NCBI GenBank assembly: GCA_900759015.1
Contig: CAAEUE010000003.1
Span: 8,152 to 72,151, forward strand
Length of the DNA: 64,000 bases
Direction of reading: 5' to 3'
DNA from: Clostridia bacterium
GTDB lineage: Bacteria; Bacillota; Clostridia; TANB77; CAG-508
Within the stretch, counting starts at the first letter, position 1. Every line of letters begins with the position of its first letter. A program made the position numbers and the translations under genes. The notes under the pieces were generated by a model. That model was given only the letters and a program-made list of their open reading frames with translations, did no database searches and was not told the DNA's origin. This document shows, in pieces, positions 52,298 through 60,481 of the stretch.

Positions 52298-53080
52298 ATG
52301 TCTAGAATTGCTAGAAAAAATATAGTATCTAAATTTGTACATATTGTTGCAAAAGGTATAAAGAGTGAATTTATTTTTTATAAACAAGAATACAAAGAAA
52401 AGTATATTTTTTTGTTAAAAAAATGTATTAAAGAGTTAGAGGGGATAGATTTAATAGCATATTGTGTTATGGATAATCATGTACATTTATTGATACATAT
52501 CGAGGAAATAAATAAAGCTGAAACACTTATGCGAAAAATAAATACAGCATATGCTATATTTTATAACTTACAAGAAGAGAGATCTGGATATGTTTTTTTC
52601 AATAGATATCATTCTGAAATAATAGAAAATGGTATTCATTTGCTTTCTTGTATAAAATATATTCATGAAAATCCGGTGAAAGCAGGAATAGTAGAAAGAG
52701 GTCGTTTTTATCAGTATTCTTCATGTAAAGCTTTTATAGAGGAAGAGAGGAGTAATGATATTTTATGTTCGATTTTTGGAAATAATTTTAAATATGAATC
52801 TAATGAGATAGATGAAAGAATTGAATATCATTTTATTGATGAAGATGAGAGATTGGAAAAAATTGAAAGACAAAGTGTAGAAATAATTATCAAAGAATTT
52901 TGTAATAAGTATAATACATCTATAACTGAAATTAGAAAATCTAATAGCTTAATAATAGAGTTCAAAAATTATTTAAAGGTAAAATATAAAATAAGTAATA
53001 AAAATATTTGTGCTATGTTAGGAATAGGTAAAAATAGAATTTCGATAATTGAGAAAAAAGCTAAAAAAATAAATAGATAA
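52298..53080 (+). CDS. REP-associated Y1 (HUH) transposase, RAYT-like
   Basis: 260 residues. The HUH metal motif is His61-Val-His63 in YCVMDNHVHLLIH. The following AYAIFYNLQEERSGYVFFNR stretch includes the catalytic Tyr region, and YIHENPVKAGIVERGRFYQY is typical of RAYTs. The last 50 residues form a helix-turn-helix-like end (NKNICAMLGIGKNRISIIEK). IS200-type ends are not visible; instead, it is bracketed by REP-like palindromes, and the family is scattered through the window. The single-copy, ISless gene fits a domesticated transposase that mobilises or processes REPs. AAAGGAGGG precedes the ATG. Confidence 0.88.
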   Translation: MSRIARKNIVSKFVHIVAKGIKSEFIFYKQEYKEKYIFLLKKCIKELEGIDLIAYCVMDNHVHLLIHIEEINKAETLMRKINTAYAIFYNLQEERSGYVFFNRYHSEIIENGIHLLSCIKYIHENPVKAGIVERGRFYQYSSCKAFIEEERSNDILCSIFGNNFKYESNEIDERIEYHFIDEDERLEKIERQSVEIIIKEFCNKYNTSITEIRKSNSLIIEFKNYLKVKYKISNKNICAMLGIGKNRISIIEKKAKKINR

Positions 53081-53108
53081 GGATTTATAATAAAAAAAGT
53101 AGTGAAAG

Positions 53109-53136
53109 TGGGATTTAAAGAACGTCCCCAAATCCC
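53109..53136 (+). repeat. REP-like palindrome, reverse copy, downstream of the transposase
   Basis: TGGGATTTAAAGAACGTCCCC then AAATCCC, in the opposite orientation to the copy at 52106-52132. Confidence 0.8.
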
Positions 53137-53152
53137 TAAAGGAGATATACAA

Positions 53153-53476
53153 ATGAAAATAACTTGGCTAACTAGAAGGAAAAGTTTCGAAGAAATTAAG
53201 CCAAATAGAAAGGTAAGATATGAACAGATATTAGAAAGTTTGTGCTTAGGAAATAAAACAGCTAAAGAAATTGCTGTTGAACTGTATAAACAAAAATTAA
53301 CCAATACTGATGAACGTAATACAACAGCACCAAGATTAACAGAATTGGAAAAAATGGGTTTTGTAGAAGCAACTGCGAAAAAAACATGTAAATATACAGG
53401 AAAAACAGTTACAGTTTATAAAATAACAAGATTAGGATTTAAAATTATAGATAATAATATAAATAGAAAGAGTTAA
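53153..53476 (+). CDS. Small winged-helix DNA-binding protein
   Basis: 107 residues from the ATG at 53153 with GGAG upstream; a longer GTG frame from 53102 would run through the REP palindrome. After a basic N-terminus (KITWLTRRKS), the pattern YEQILESLCLGNKTAKEIAV, then TAPRLTELEKMGFVEA and VYKITRLGFKII is that of MarR-like winged helices. It may be a transcription factor. It stands between two REP copies and next to the RAYT gene, so a partnership is possible, but unsupported. Confidence 0.6.
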   Translation: MKITWLTRRKSFEEIKPNRKVRYEQILESLCLGNKTAKEIAVELYKQKLTNTDERNTTAPRLTELEKMGFVEATAKKTCKYTGKTVTVYKITRLGFKIIDNNINRKS

Positions 53477-53499
53477 GATAAAGAAATCTTAACTCTTAA
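53469..53499. terminator. Terminator hairpin
   Basis: AGAGTTAAGAT pairs exactly with ATCTTAACTCT, including the stop codon of the wHTH gene. Confidence 0.7.
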
Positions 53500-53557
53500 A
53501 AATTTAAGTTATAAAAGAAAAAATATCATAGATTTGTAACTTAAGTATATTGAAAAA

Positions 53558-53588
53558 GAGGGAAAAAAGGAACGTCCCCAAATCCCTC
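53558..53588 (-). repeat. REP-like palindrome, reverse copy
   Basis: GAGGGAAAAAAGGAACGTCCCC then AAATCCCTC, just downstream of porB on the minus strand; it may terminate the por transcript. Confidence 0.7.
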
Positions 53589-53598
53589 TTTCACTATT

Positions 53599-54552
53599 TT
53601 ATTCTTTATTTGTCATTTCTTCTAATTGTAGCAATTCATTCCATCTCTTATCAACTATTCTTTGGAATTCTTCTATCATCCACTCATTTCCTGGTTTAAA
53701 CATATGTCTAAAACGTTTTTGTGGTTTTAAGAATTCTTCTACTGGAAGTTTTTTAGCAGGTTTATATGTTATTTTATATTTACCATCTACAACTTCATAT
53801 AATGGCCAATAACATGTATCTGCAGCTAATTTGTTAATTTGCATTAAGTCTTCTGTTGGGTATCCCCATCCTCTTGGGCAAGGAGCCATTACATTTAAGA
53901 ATGTTGGTCCTTCTGTATATATGGCTTTTTCTGCTTTTTCATATAAATCTTTAAAATTAGTCATAGCAAGAGTTTGTGCAACATATGGTAAATGATGTGA
54001 TACCATTATTTCTGTTAAGTCTTTTCTTTCTTGTGCTTTACCTGGGATAACTGTTCCAGCAGGTGAAGTTGTTGTATCTGCAAATTTTGGTGTTGCAGAA
54101 GAACGTTGAATACCTGTGTTCATATATGCACCATTATCGTAACATACATAAACCATATCATGACCTCTTTCCATAGCACCTGAAAGTGATTGTAAACCTA
54201 TATCATAAGTTCCACCATCTCCACCAAATGCGATGAATTTTGTATGTGTATCTTCTTTTAATTTTCCTTGTTTCTTTAAAGATTTGTATGCAGCTTCAAC
54301 ACCAGATAGTGTACTTCCAGCATTTTCGAAAGCTGTATGAATAAATGAATCTGTCCAAGATGTATATGGGTATGTAAATGTAGAAACTTCCATACATCCA
54401 GTAGCTGTAGCAATTACAGCATGATCTTCTGGCTTTAATGCACGTAAAACCATTCTAGCAACTGGTGGAGCTCCACAACCTGCACACATTTTATGTCCTT
54501 CAGAAAATCTTGAAGGCTTATTTGCGACTACTTCTTTTAAATTATATGGCAT
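53599..54552 (-). CDS. porB: Pyruvate:ferredoxin oxidoreductase, beta subunit
   Basis: 317 residues. KMCAGCGAPP near the start and the thiamine diphosphate motif GGDGGTYDIG with DNGAYMNTG are conserved, and TGCMEVSTFTYPYTSW is typical of pyruvate enzymes. The start overlaps the porA stop by one base. PorB binds ThDP and one iron-sulfur cluster; the complex oxidises pyruvate to acetyl-CoA and reduces ferredoxin. Confidence 0.93.
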   Translation of the reverse strand: MPYNLKEVVANKPSRFSEGHKMCAGCGAPPVARMVLRALKPEDHAVIATATGCMEVSTFTYPYTSWTDSFIHTAFENAGSTLSGVEAAYKSLKKQGKLKEDTHTKFIAFGGDGGTYDIGLQSLSGAMERGHDMVYVCYDNGAYMNTGIQRSSATPKFADTTTSPAGTVIPGKAQERKDLTEIMVSHHLPYVAQTLAMTNFKDLYEKAEKAIYTEGPTFLNVMAPCPRGWGYPTEDLMQINKLAADTCYWPLYEVVDGKYKITYKPAKKLPVEEFLKPQKRFRHMFKPGNEWMIEEFQRIVDKRWNELLQLEEMTNKE

Positions 54553-55748
54553 TATTTTTCAGCTCCTTTCGTTCTTAATCCTAAATGTCTATAAGGATTA
54601 TCAATTTTTCCTGTTTCTACGATTTCTAATAAATCATTATAAACTTTTTCGATGTCATCAGATTTTGTATCTCTACCACCAATTCCATAGATATAACTTA
54701 CTGTAGGTACGTGGATATTATTTACATACATACCAGATGTAACATCTGTAAATAATGCACCACCTGCAGCATTTAAAGAATCTGCTTTATCTAATACTGC
54801 AACTGCTTTTACATTTTCTAAAGCTTTTGCAATTTCCTCTGCAGGGAATGGTCTAAATACACGAACCTTTAATAATCCGGCTTTAACACCTTTACTACGT
54901 AAATCATCTACTACGAATTTTGCAGTTCCTGCTGTAGAGTTCATACAAACAATAGCAACATCTGCATCTTCTAATCTATATTCTTCGAATAAACCATATT
55001 TTCTACCTGTTAATTTTTCAAATTCTTCTGCTACTTCTAAAATAACTTTTTTAGCATTTTTCATAGCTTGTGATTGCTGAGCTTTATGTTCAAATAAGAA
55101 ACCTTGTAAATCTAGAGGTCCCATAGAAATTGGCTCTTTACTATTTAATAAGTAATGTTCTGGTTTATATGTACCAACAAATTCTTTTACTTTATCATCT
55201 TCTACTAAATCTATTGTTTCTATAGAATGTGATGTAATAAATCCATCTTGGCAAACCATTAATGGTAATAAAACATCTTTATGTTCTGCAATTCTATGAG
55301 CCATTAATAAGTTATCATATGCTTCTTGATTACTTTCTGAAAATAACATTATCCATCCAGCATCACGAACACCCATTGCATCAGAGTGATCATTGTGGAT
55401 ATTTAATGGTCCAGATACAGCACGATTTACAAGTGACATTACTATAGGTAAACGTAATGATGAAGCTATGTATATCATTTCCCACATGAAAGATAATCCG
55501 TTTGAAGATGTAGCTGTCATAGCTCTAGCACCTGCAGCTTCTGCACCAACACAGGCACTCATTGCACTATGTTCACTTTCTACTGCAACGAATTCTGTAT
55601 CAACAGCACCATTGCTAACAAAAGTAGAAAAATATTGTGGTATTTCTGTTGATGGTGTAATAGGGAAGGCAGCAACAACGTCTGGATTTATTTGCTTCAT
55701 AGCTGTAGCTGCAGCTTCATTACCACTTAAACGTTCTCTAATACTCAT
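54552..55748 (-). CDS. porA: Pyruvate:ferredoxin oxidoreductase, alpha subunit
   Basis: 398 residues. GNEAAATAMKQINPDVVAAFPITPSTEI, then EFVAVESEHSAMSACVGAEAAGARAMTATS are the alpha-subunit signatures; the C-terminal part has RVFRPFPAEEI. It pairs with PorB to form the active site. It overlaps porD and porB by single bases. Confidence 0.93.
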   Translation of the reverse strand: MSIRERLSGNEAAATAMKQINPDVVAAFPITPSTEIPQYFSTFVSNGAVDTEFVAVESEHSAMSACVGAEAAGARAMTATSSNGLSFMWEMIYIASSLRLPIVMSLVNRAVSGPLNIHNDHSDAMGVRDAGWIMLFSESNQEAYDNLLMAHRIAEHKDVLLPLMVCQDGFITSHSIETIDLVEDDKVKEFVGTYKPEHYLLNSKEPISMGPLDLQGFLFEHKAQQSQAMKNAKKVILEVAEEFEKLTGRKYGLFEEYRLEDADVAIVCMNSTAGTAKFVVDDLRSKGVKAGLLKVRVFRPFPAEEIAKALENVKAVAVLDKADSLNAAGGALFTDVTSGMYVNNIHVPTVSYIYGIGGRDTKSDDIEKVYNDLLEIVETGKIDNPYRHLGLRTKGAEK

Positions 55749-56053
55749 TATTCAATTCCCTCCTCTACCATTGAGATTGCTTTGAAAGGACAAACTTTGG
55801 CACAAACGCCACATCCTTTACAATAATCATAATTAAAATCTGTTCTTTTCATATCTTTTCCAACTGGAATAGCGTTTTCTGGGCAAACAGGGAAACATAA
55901 ACCACATTGTTTACATTTTTCGCTATCAAATATAGGTTTCATGCTTCTCCAATCTCCAGTTTTAACTTCACGAGAATTTCCAGCATTATATATTGTTCCT
56001 CCAATTGTCATATCTTCCATTGGAGTTGAGTTATTTATATTTGTCTTATCCAT
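55748..56053 (-). CDS. porD: Pyruvate:ferredoxin oxidoreductase, delta subunit (ferredoxin-like)
   Basis: 101 residues with two CxxCxxCxxxCP motifs (CKQCGLCFPVCP and CKGCGVCAKVCP) for two [4Fe-4S] clusters. The first 50 residues match the delta extension, including GDWRSMKPIFD. It lies between porC and porA; its stop overlaps the porA start. Confidence 0.92.
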   Translation of the reverse strand: MDKTNINNSTPMEDMTIGGTIYNAGNSREVKTGDWRSMKPIFDSEKCKQCGLCFPVCPENAIPVGKDMKRTDFNYDYCKGCGVCAKVCPFKAISMVEEGIE

Positions 56054-56147
56054 TTTTAAACTCCTTTCTCGATTTTTAACTTTGTATATGGTTATTAAAT
56101 TTTAGTTTGATGAATTTATTTGACCATAACTACTTTAAAGTATTTTA

Positions 56148-56175
56148 GGGATTTTAGGACCGTCCCCGAATCTCT
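56148..56175 (-). repeat. REP-like palindrome inside the por operon
   Basis: GGGATTTTAGGACCGTCCCCGAATCTC lies in the gap between porC and porD. The gap (147 bases) is far larger than the others in the operon, so this palindrome may change the ratio of transcripts. Confidence 0.65.
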
Positions 56176-56200
56176 ATATGAATTCATATTTAAATTCATA

Positions 56201-56782
56201 TTATTGTACTTTTACAACTTTTTGTAATGCTATTTCTAATGCTTTCATATTTCCACCTATAACTTCTGGTTTCTTTGCAAATTTGTGTTTAAAAGAACCT
56301 TCCATATCTTGTAAGAATTCTTTTTCAGGAATAATTCCTGTTACTTTAACAACTGCAGCAAGCATAGGAGTATTTGGAAAATACTTTCCTAAAGCTTCGA
56401 TGGAAACAGTTCTTGCATCTATTGTATATATGTGTCCTTTATATCCTTTTAATAATCTTTTTAGTGTTTCACCATCTTTTGTAGTATTAATAATAATTGC
56501 TCCAGATTCTTTTAAACCTGCAGTAACATCTACAGAATTTAATAAAGTGTCATCAACAACTACTACATAATCTGGATTGTAAATATTACAATGTATTCTA
56601 ATAGGTGTTGTACTAATTCTGTTATAAGCTGTGATTGGTGCGCCCATTCTTTCAGCTCCGTATTCAGGAAATCCTTGTATATATTTTCCTGTATTAAATG
56701 CTGCATCAGCTAATAACAAAGAAGCTGTTTTTGCACCTTGACCACCTCTACCATGCCATCTAATTTCAATTAAATCGTTCAT
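56201..56782 (-). CDS. porC: Pyruvate:ferredoxin oxidoreductase, gamma subunit
   Basis: 193 residues. IEIRWHGRGGQGAKTASLLLADAA and FPEYGAERMGAPITAYNRIS are the gamma-subunit signature. It is the first gene of porC-porD-porA-porB on the minus strand, in the four-subunit, archaeal-like form. A strong promoter lies at 56835-56863. The start follows AAAGGAGG. Confidence 0.93.
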   Translation of the reverse strand: MNDLIEIRWHGRGGQGAKTASLLLADAAFNTGKYIQGFPEYGAERMGAPITAYNRISTTPIRIHCNIYNPDYVVVVDDTLLNSVDVTAGLKESGAIIINTTKDGETLKRLLKGYKGHIYTIDARTVSIEALGKYFPNTPMLAAVVKVTGIIPEKEFLQDMEGSFKHKFAKKPEVIGGNMKALEIALQKVVKVQ

Positions 56783-56834
56783 TGGTTTGAAATTACCTCC
56801 TTTTAAGTAAATTTACGTATAAATATACACTTAA

Positions 56835-56863
56835 AGTATATTCTTAAAAGCCGTAAGTGTCAA
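56835..56863 (-). promoter_or_regulatory. Promoter of the por operon
   Basis: On the minus strand TTGACA (56858-56863), 17 bases, TATACT (56835-56840). The bases just downstream form a partial palindrome with ATACTTTAAGTGTAT. Confidence 0.75.
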
Positions 56864-56985
56864 GGCAATTTGTTAGAATAAATGGTCATAAAAAAATAAA
56901 AAACTTAAGTAGACATAATCTATGAAAAGTGATATACTATAAAGGCTGGAAGCAAGTTGAAAAAAAGAAGAGGAGGAATTTTTGA

Positions 56986-58632
56986 ATGATTATTCGGAAA
57001 AAATTAAGACCAAAGGAATTACAAGAGTTTGATTTGTACTTTGGAAATTTAAAGAAACTTGTGGCGAAAGATTTTAGAGAGGAGGAATTAAGGGAGTTAA
57101 AATTTTCAGCAATGAATTTGAATCGGTTTTATAGGGTAAATCACGATGAACCAACAAGAAAAGATACTGCTATGATGCTATGGGACAGAGTGCAGCAGAT
57201 ATTCTATAATGAGATGAATGAATTTCAAAGAGAACGAGTTGAGGAATATGAGTTGTTAACAAAAATAGCATTAGCCATTTCCGGAAAGACAATTCATATA
57301 AAAGATGCATACATGAAATTGGCAAGAAGTCATACGATAGATATAATTCTTGAAGCTTTTAACGACAAAACTTTCCTTGAAAACGTATTCATAGAAGTAA
57401 AAGCAGAAGCTTATCTGCCAATAATTCGTATGATTGACCTATATGGGGTTAATGATTTTGAGATAACAAAAGGAACAGATTTGTCAAGAATAATATTGCC
57501 AGATCAAATTTTAAGTAAAATAGAAAATATAGCTGGCAGATATGCGGAACAATTAGCAAACCGCATAACTTATTACATAATTATAATACTTGATATTCTT
57601 GACAAGGGCTGGGAGAGTGTACCCTTACTTTGGGTGGTAATGGAAAATAGAATTTTTAGAGAAATGCTGTTTGACAATATTATGATGAAATTGCCTAAAG
57701 AAAGAGTAGCTTTCTGGAAGGAATTAACAATAGATAGTAGGCATTGGCTATATGATTGCGGGTTATTTAGCGCTTCTAAAATACAAGACATGGAAAAATA
57801 TGTAATAGACATAAAGACTGAATGTAATGGAAAGCATTTGCAAGATGAAAATTTATATTTTAATCTTGCTCAAGCAATTATTGTACATGATGAAAATTTA
57901 CTTGCAATTTATTTCACTCTAACAAAAGAGGAGAAGAATATTGTAAGGAATGAAGCCGTTGTAATGGCACGGAAAATAAAAGAAATTTTATTGGAAGTGC
58001 TAGAAGATTTTGATGTGAATTATGTGTATAAGAATCCAGTCGCAAATGAAGATATACTAAATGTCATCAGCTTTTTTTTCCAAATGTTTTATTTTACAAG
58101 ACCAATTATGGCTAATGAGATGGAAAAGAGAGGTGTAGATAAAGCGGACTGGAAGTTCATAGAGAGCTTATTATTATTAAAAATTAAGGAAGATAAAACA
58201 CCATTTATTACAGATAAAAAGGAGCAAAAACTTAAAGAAGCTGTTGAGGAAACTTTGTTTGAGATAACAATTAATGATATAAAGCAACTAGACTCAAAAG
58301 TTAAAACAGCCAAAAATAAAATGGAAGCTCTGAACGCATTACTAGGGTATGCATCTATACAAAAAGAAAAACATAGTTCTCCGGAATTATTAAAAGAAGT
58401 AACAGAAACTTCGATGAAGACTTATAAGGAAGGCATCAGAAGAGAAGTAATGCAATTCTCTCTCAATAATCTTTCAACAAAAAATGCTGATTTGGATAAA
58501 TCTCTAAAGGTGCTAGAGGCCTTAGATAATGGTTTTATAAGCAAAGCAGAATTTTCCAAGGCACAGCAAAAAATGGGAGTAAAAGAGAAATATATAGAAA
58601 TGTTTTTTTACTTTTATTTGCCATATTTCTAA
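56986..58632 (+). CDS. Unknown 548-residue helical protein
   Basis: 548 residues, predicted helical along its length, with no signal peptide and no clear membrane segment apart from a hydrophobic patch near 200 (RITYYIIIILDIL). AGAGGAGG is 9 bases ahead of the ATG. Codons such as CGG and CCG, and a higher G+C, differ from neighbours and suggest acquisition. A TATACT -10 element lies around 56934 and a strong terminator follows, so it is a single-gene unit. I recognise no family. Confidence 0.6.
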   Translation: MIIRKKLRPKELQEFDLYFGNLKKLVAKDFREEELRELKFSAMNLNRFYRVNHDEPTRKDTAMMLWDRVQQIFYNEMNEFQRERVEEYELLTKIALAISGKTIHIKDAYMKLARSHTIDIILEAFNDKTFLENVFIEVKAEAYLPIIRMIDLYGVNDFEITKGTDLSRIILPDQILSKIENIAGRYAEQLANRITYYIIIILDILDKGWESVPLLWVVMENRIFREMLFDNIMMKLPKERVAFWKELTIDSRHWLYDCGLFSASKIQDMEKYVIDIKTECNGKHLQDENLYFNLAQAIIVHDENLLAIYFTLTKEEKNIVRNEAVVMARKIKEILLEVLEDFDVNYVYKNPVANEDILNVISFFFQMFYFTRPIMANEMEKRGVDKADWKFIESLLLLKIKEDKTPFITDKKEQKLKEAVEETLFEITINDIKQLDSKVKTAKNKMEALNALLGYASIQKEKHSSPELLKEVTETSMKTYKEGIRREVMQFSLNNLSTKNADLDKSLKVLEALDNGFISKAEFSKAQQKMGVKEKYIEMFFYFYLPYF

Positions 58633-58639
58633 AATTTAC

Positions 58640-58672
58640 AAAAAGGAGCAGGATAGTATCCTGCTCTTTTTC
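58640..58672 (+). terminator. Rho-independent terminator
   Basis: AAAAGGAGCAGGAT pairs with ATCCTGCTCTTTTT. Confidence 0.85.
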
Positions 58673-58731
58673 CTTTCTAAAAATATAGAGTAAAAAAACG
58701 TATAAATCTTACGCAAATAAGCTTTCTAAGA

Positions 58732-58760
58732 TTGACTTTTTATACTTTTTCATATATTAT
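58732..58760 (+). promoter_or_regulatory. Promoter of minD-minE-rodA
   Basis: TTGACT (58732-58737) and TATTAT (58755-58760) with a 17-base spacer. Confidence 0.65.
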
Positions 58761-58821
58761 AGTAATGTCAAATTTTATGTATAAATGAGATATGAAAGCA
58801 CTAGCTTAAGGAGGAAGATTT

Positions 58822-59616
58822 ATGGGAGAAGTAATAGTTATAACATCTGGTAAAGGAGGAGTAGGAAAAACAACTACAACAGCTAACTTAGGTTCTGCCC
58901 TAGCATTAGAAGGAAAAAAAGTAGTATTAGTAGATACAGATATTGGACTTCGTAACTTGGATGTCGTAATGGGACTAGAAAATAGAATTGTTTACGATAT
59001 CGTAGATGTTGTAGAAGAAAAATGTAAATTAAGACAAGCATTAATAAAGGACAAGCGTTTTCAAGAATTATTCCTATTACCTGCTGCCCAAACAAGAGAT
59101 AAAAGTGCAATAACAGAAGAACAAATGAGAGATTTAACAAAACAATTAAAAGAAGAATTTGACTATATTTTAATAGACTGTCCAGCAGGAATAGAGCAAG
59201 GTTTTAAAAATGCAATCGTAGGGGCAGATAAGGCAATAGTTGTAACAATGCCAGAAATTTCAGCTATAAGGGATGCTGATAGAATAATAGGATTATTAGA
59301 ATCATCTGACATAAAAAATCCACAATTAATTATAAATAAATTAAGACCAGAAATGGTTAGAAAAGGTAAAATGATGGATGTTGATGATATAGTAGATTTA
59401 TTATCAATAGAACTTTTAGGAGTAGTACCAGATGACGAATATGTAATTACTCAAACAAATAAAGGGGAACCTGTTATATCTAACAGAAAAGCGCCTTCAG
59501 GTAAAGCATATATGGAAACTGCTAAGCGTATTCTAGGGGAAGATATAGAAGTAACAATACCAGGAAGAGAAAAAGGATTCTTGGCAGCTTTAAAAAGATT
59601 TTTTAAAAGAAAATAA
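58822..59616 (+). CDS. minD: Septum-site determining protein MinD
   Basis: 264 residues. The deviant Walker A GKGGVGKTT is at 10-18, with DTDIGLRNLDVVMG and DYILIDCPAGIEQGF. The last 12 residues form a basic amphipathic helix (FLAALKRFFKRK) for membrane binding. MinD is the ATPase that places the division site with MinC and MinE. minC, which precedes minD in most Clostridia, is absent here; the unknown 548-aa gene takes its place. AAGGAGGA precedes the ATG. Confidence 0.96.
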   Translation: MGEVIVITSGKGGVGKTTTTANLGSALALEGKKVVLVDTDIGLRNLDVVMGLENRIVYDIVDVVEEKCKLRQALIKDKRFQELFLLPAAQTRDKSAITEEQMRDLTKQLKEEFDYILIDCPAGIEQGFKNAIVGADKAIVVTMPEISAIRDADRIIGLLESSDIKNPQLIINKLRPEMVRKGKMMDVDDIVDLLSIELLGVVPDDEYVITQTNKGEPVISNRKAPSGKAYMETAKRILGEDIEVTIPGREKGFLAALKRFFKRK

Positions 59617-59635
59617 ATAGCATTGGAGGTAAAAT

Positions 59636-60439
59636 ATGTTCGAAAATATAGTAGGTTTCTTCAAAAAGTTATTAAAAAAAGAAGAGGAAGAAGAAAACAA
59701 TAAAGATATGGCAAAAGAAAGATTACATCTAGTTTTAATGCAAGATAGAGCTAATGTTTCAGCAGACTTTTTAGAAATGATGAAACAAGAAATTATAGAT
59801 GTAATTAAAAAATATATAGATGTAGATGAAAAAGAAATAGATGTTCATTTAACAAGTAAGACAAATGAAGATGGTACATCTTCAGCTCCAGCGTTATATG
59901 CGAATATTCCAATTGTTAGTATTAAACATACTGGGGAAATGGATGAGGAAGTAGTAGAAAAAGTTCAAGAACAAGAAATAGAAGAGAAAAAAGATAATAA
60001 GCAAGATGCTCAAAATACAAAAACAGATAAAGAAACAGCTAATAAAACAGAAATCAAAAAGGAAGAAAATAAGGAAGAAACTACAGTAGAAGCTAAAAAA
60101 GAAGAAGTAAAGGTAGAAGAAATTAAAATAGAAAAACAAAATGAAGAAACGAAAGAAATTCAAAAAAATGAAAAAGTAAAAATAGAAGTAGAAAATACAA
60201 ATAATATAGAAGCCAGTACTGTAAATGAAGATTCTAAAACAGATACTGATACAAAAAATGACGTAACAGGAAATAAGAAAATAGAAGAAAAAGAGAATTC
60301 ACAAAGTAAAAATAAAGTAAGTACAAACAATGTAAAAAATGAAAACAATAATTTAACAACAAATTCACAAGTAAAACAAGAACCTGTGATACATAATAAT
60401 AGAAAAAGAAGAAATAAGAAAAGAAAAGGTAGAAGATAA
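59636..60439 (+). CDS. minE: MinE with a long charged C-terminal extension
   Basis: 267 residues where MinE normally has about 90. The first 25 residues form a basic membrane-targeting helix; the anti-MinCD and dimer part follows (AKERLHLVLMQDRANVSADF, then MMKQEIIDVIKKYIDVD). After about residue 90 comes a tail of some 165 residues made largely of Glu, Lys, Asn and Thr, ending in a basic block (NRKRRNKKRKGRR). The tail should be disordered and may bind nucleic acid or another charged partner. It lies 19 bases after minD. Confidence 0.85.
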   Translation: MFENIVGFFKKLLKKEEEEENNKDMAKERLHLVLMQDRANVSADFLEMMKQEIIDVIKKYIDVDEKEIDVHLTSKTNEDGTSSAPALYANIPIVSIKHTGEMDEEVVEKVQEQEIEEKKDNKQDAQNTKTDKETANKTEIKKEENKEETTVEAKKEEVKVEEIKIEKQNEETKEIQKNEKVKIEVENTNNIEASTVNEDSKTDTDTKNDVTGNKKIEEKENSQSKNKVSTNNVKNENNNLTTNSQVKQEPVIHNNRKRRNKKRKGRR

Positions 60440-60481
60440 GGGATGTATAACTAATAAAAATAAATACGTAAAGGATGAAAA

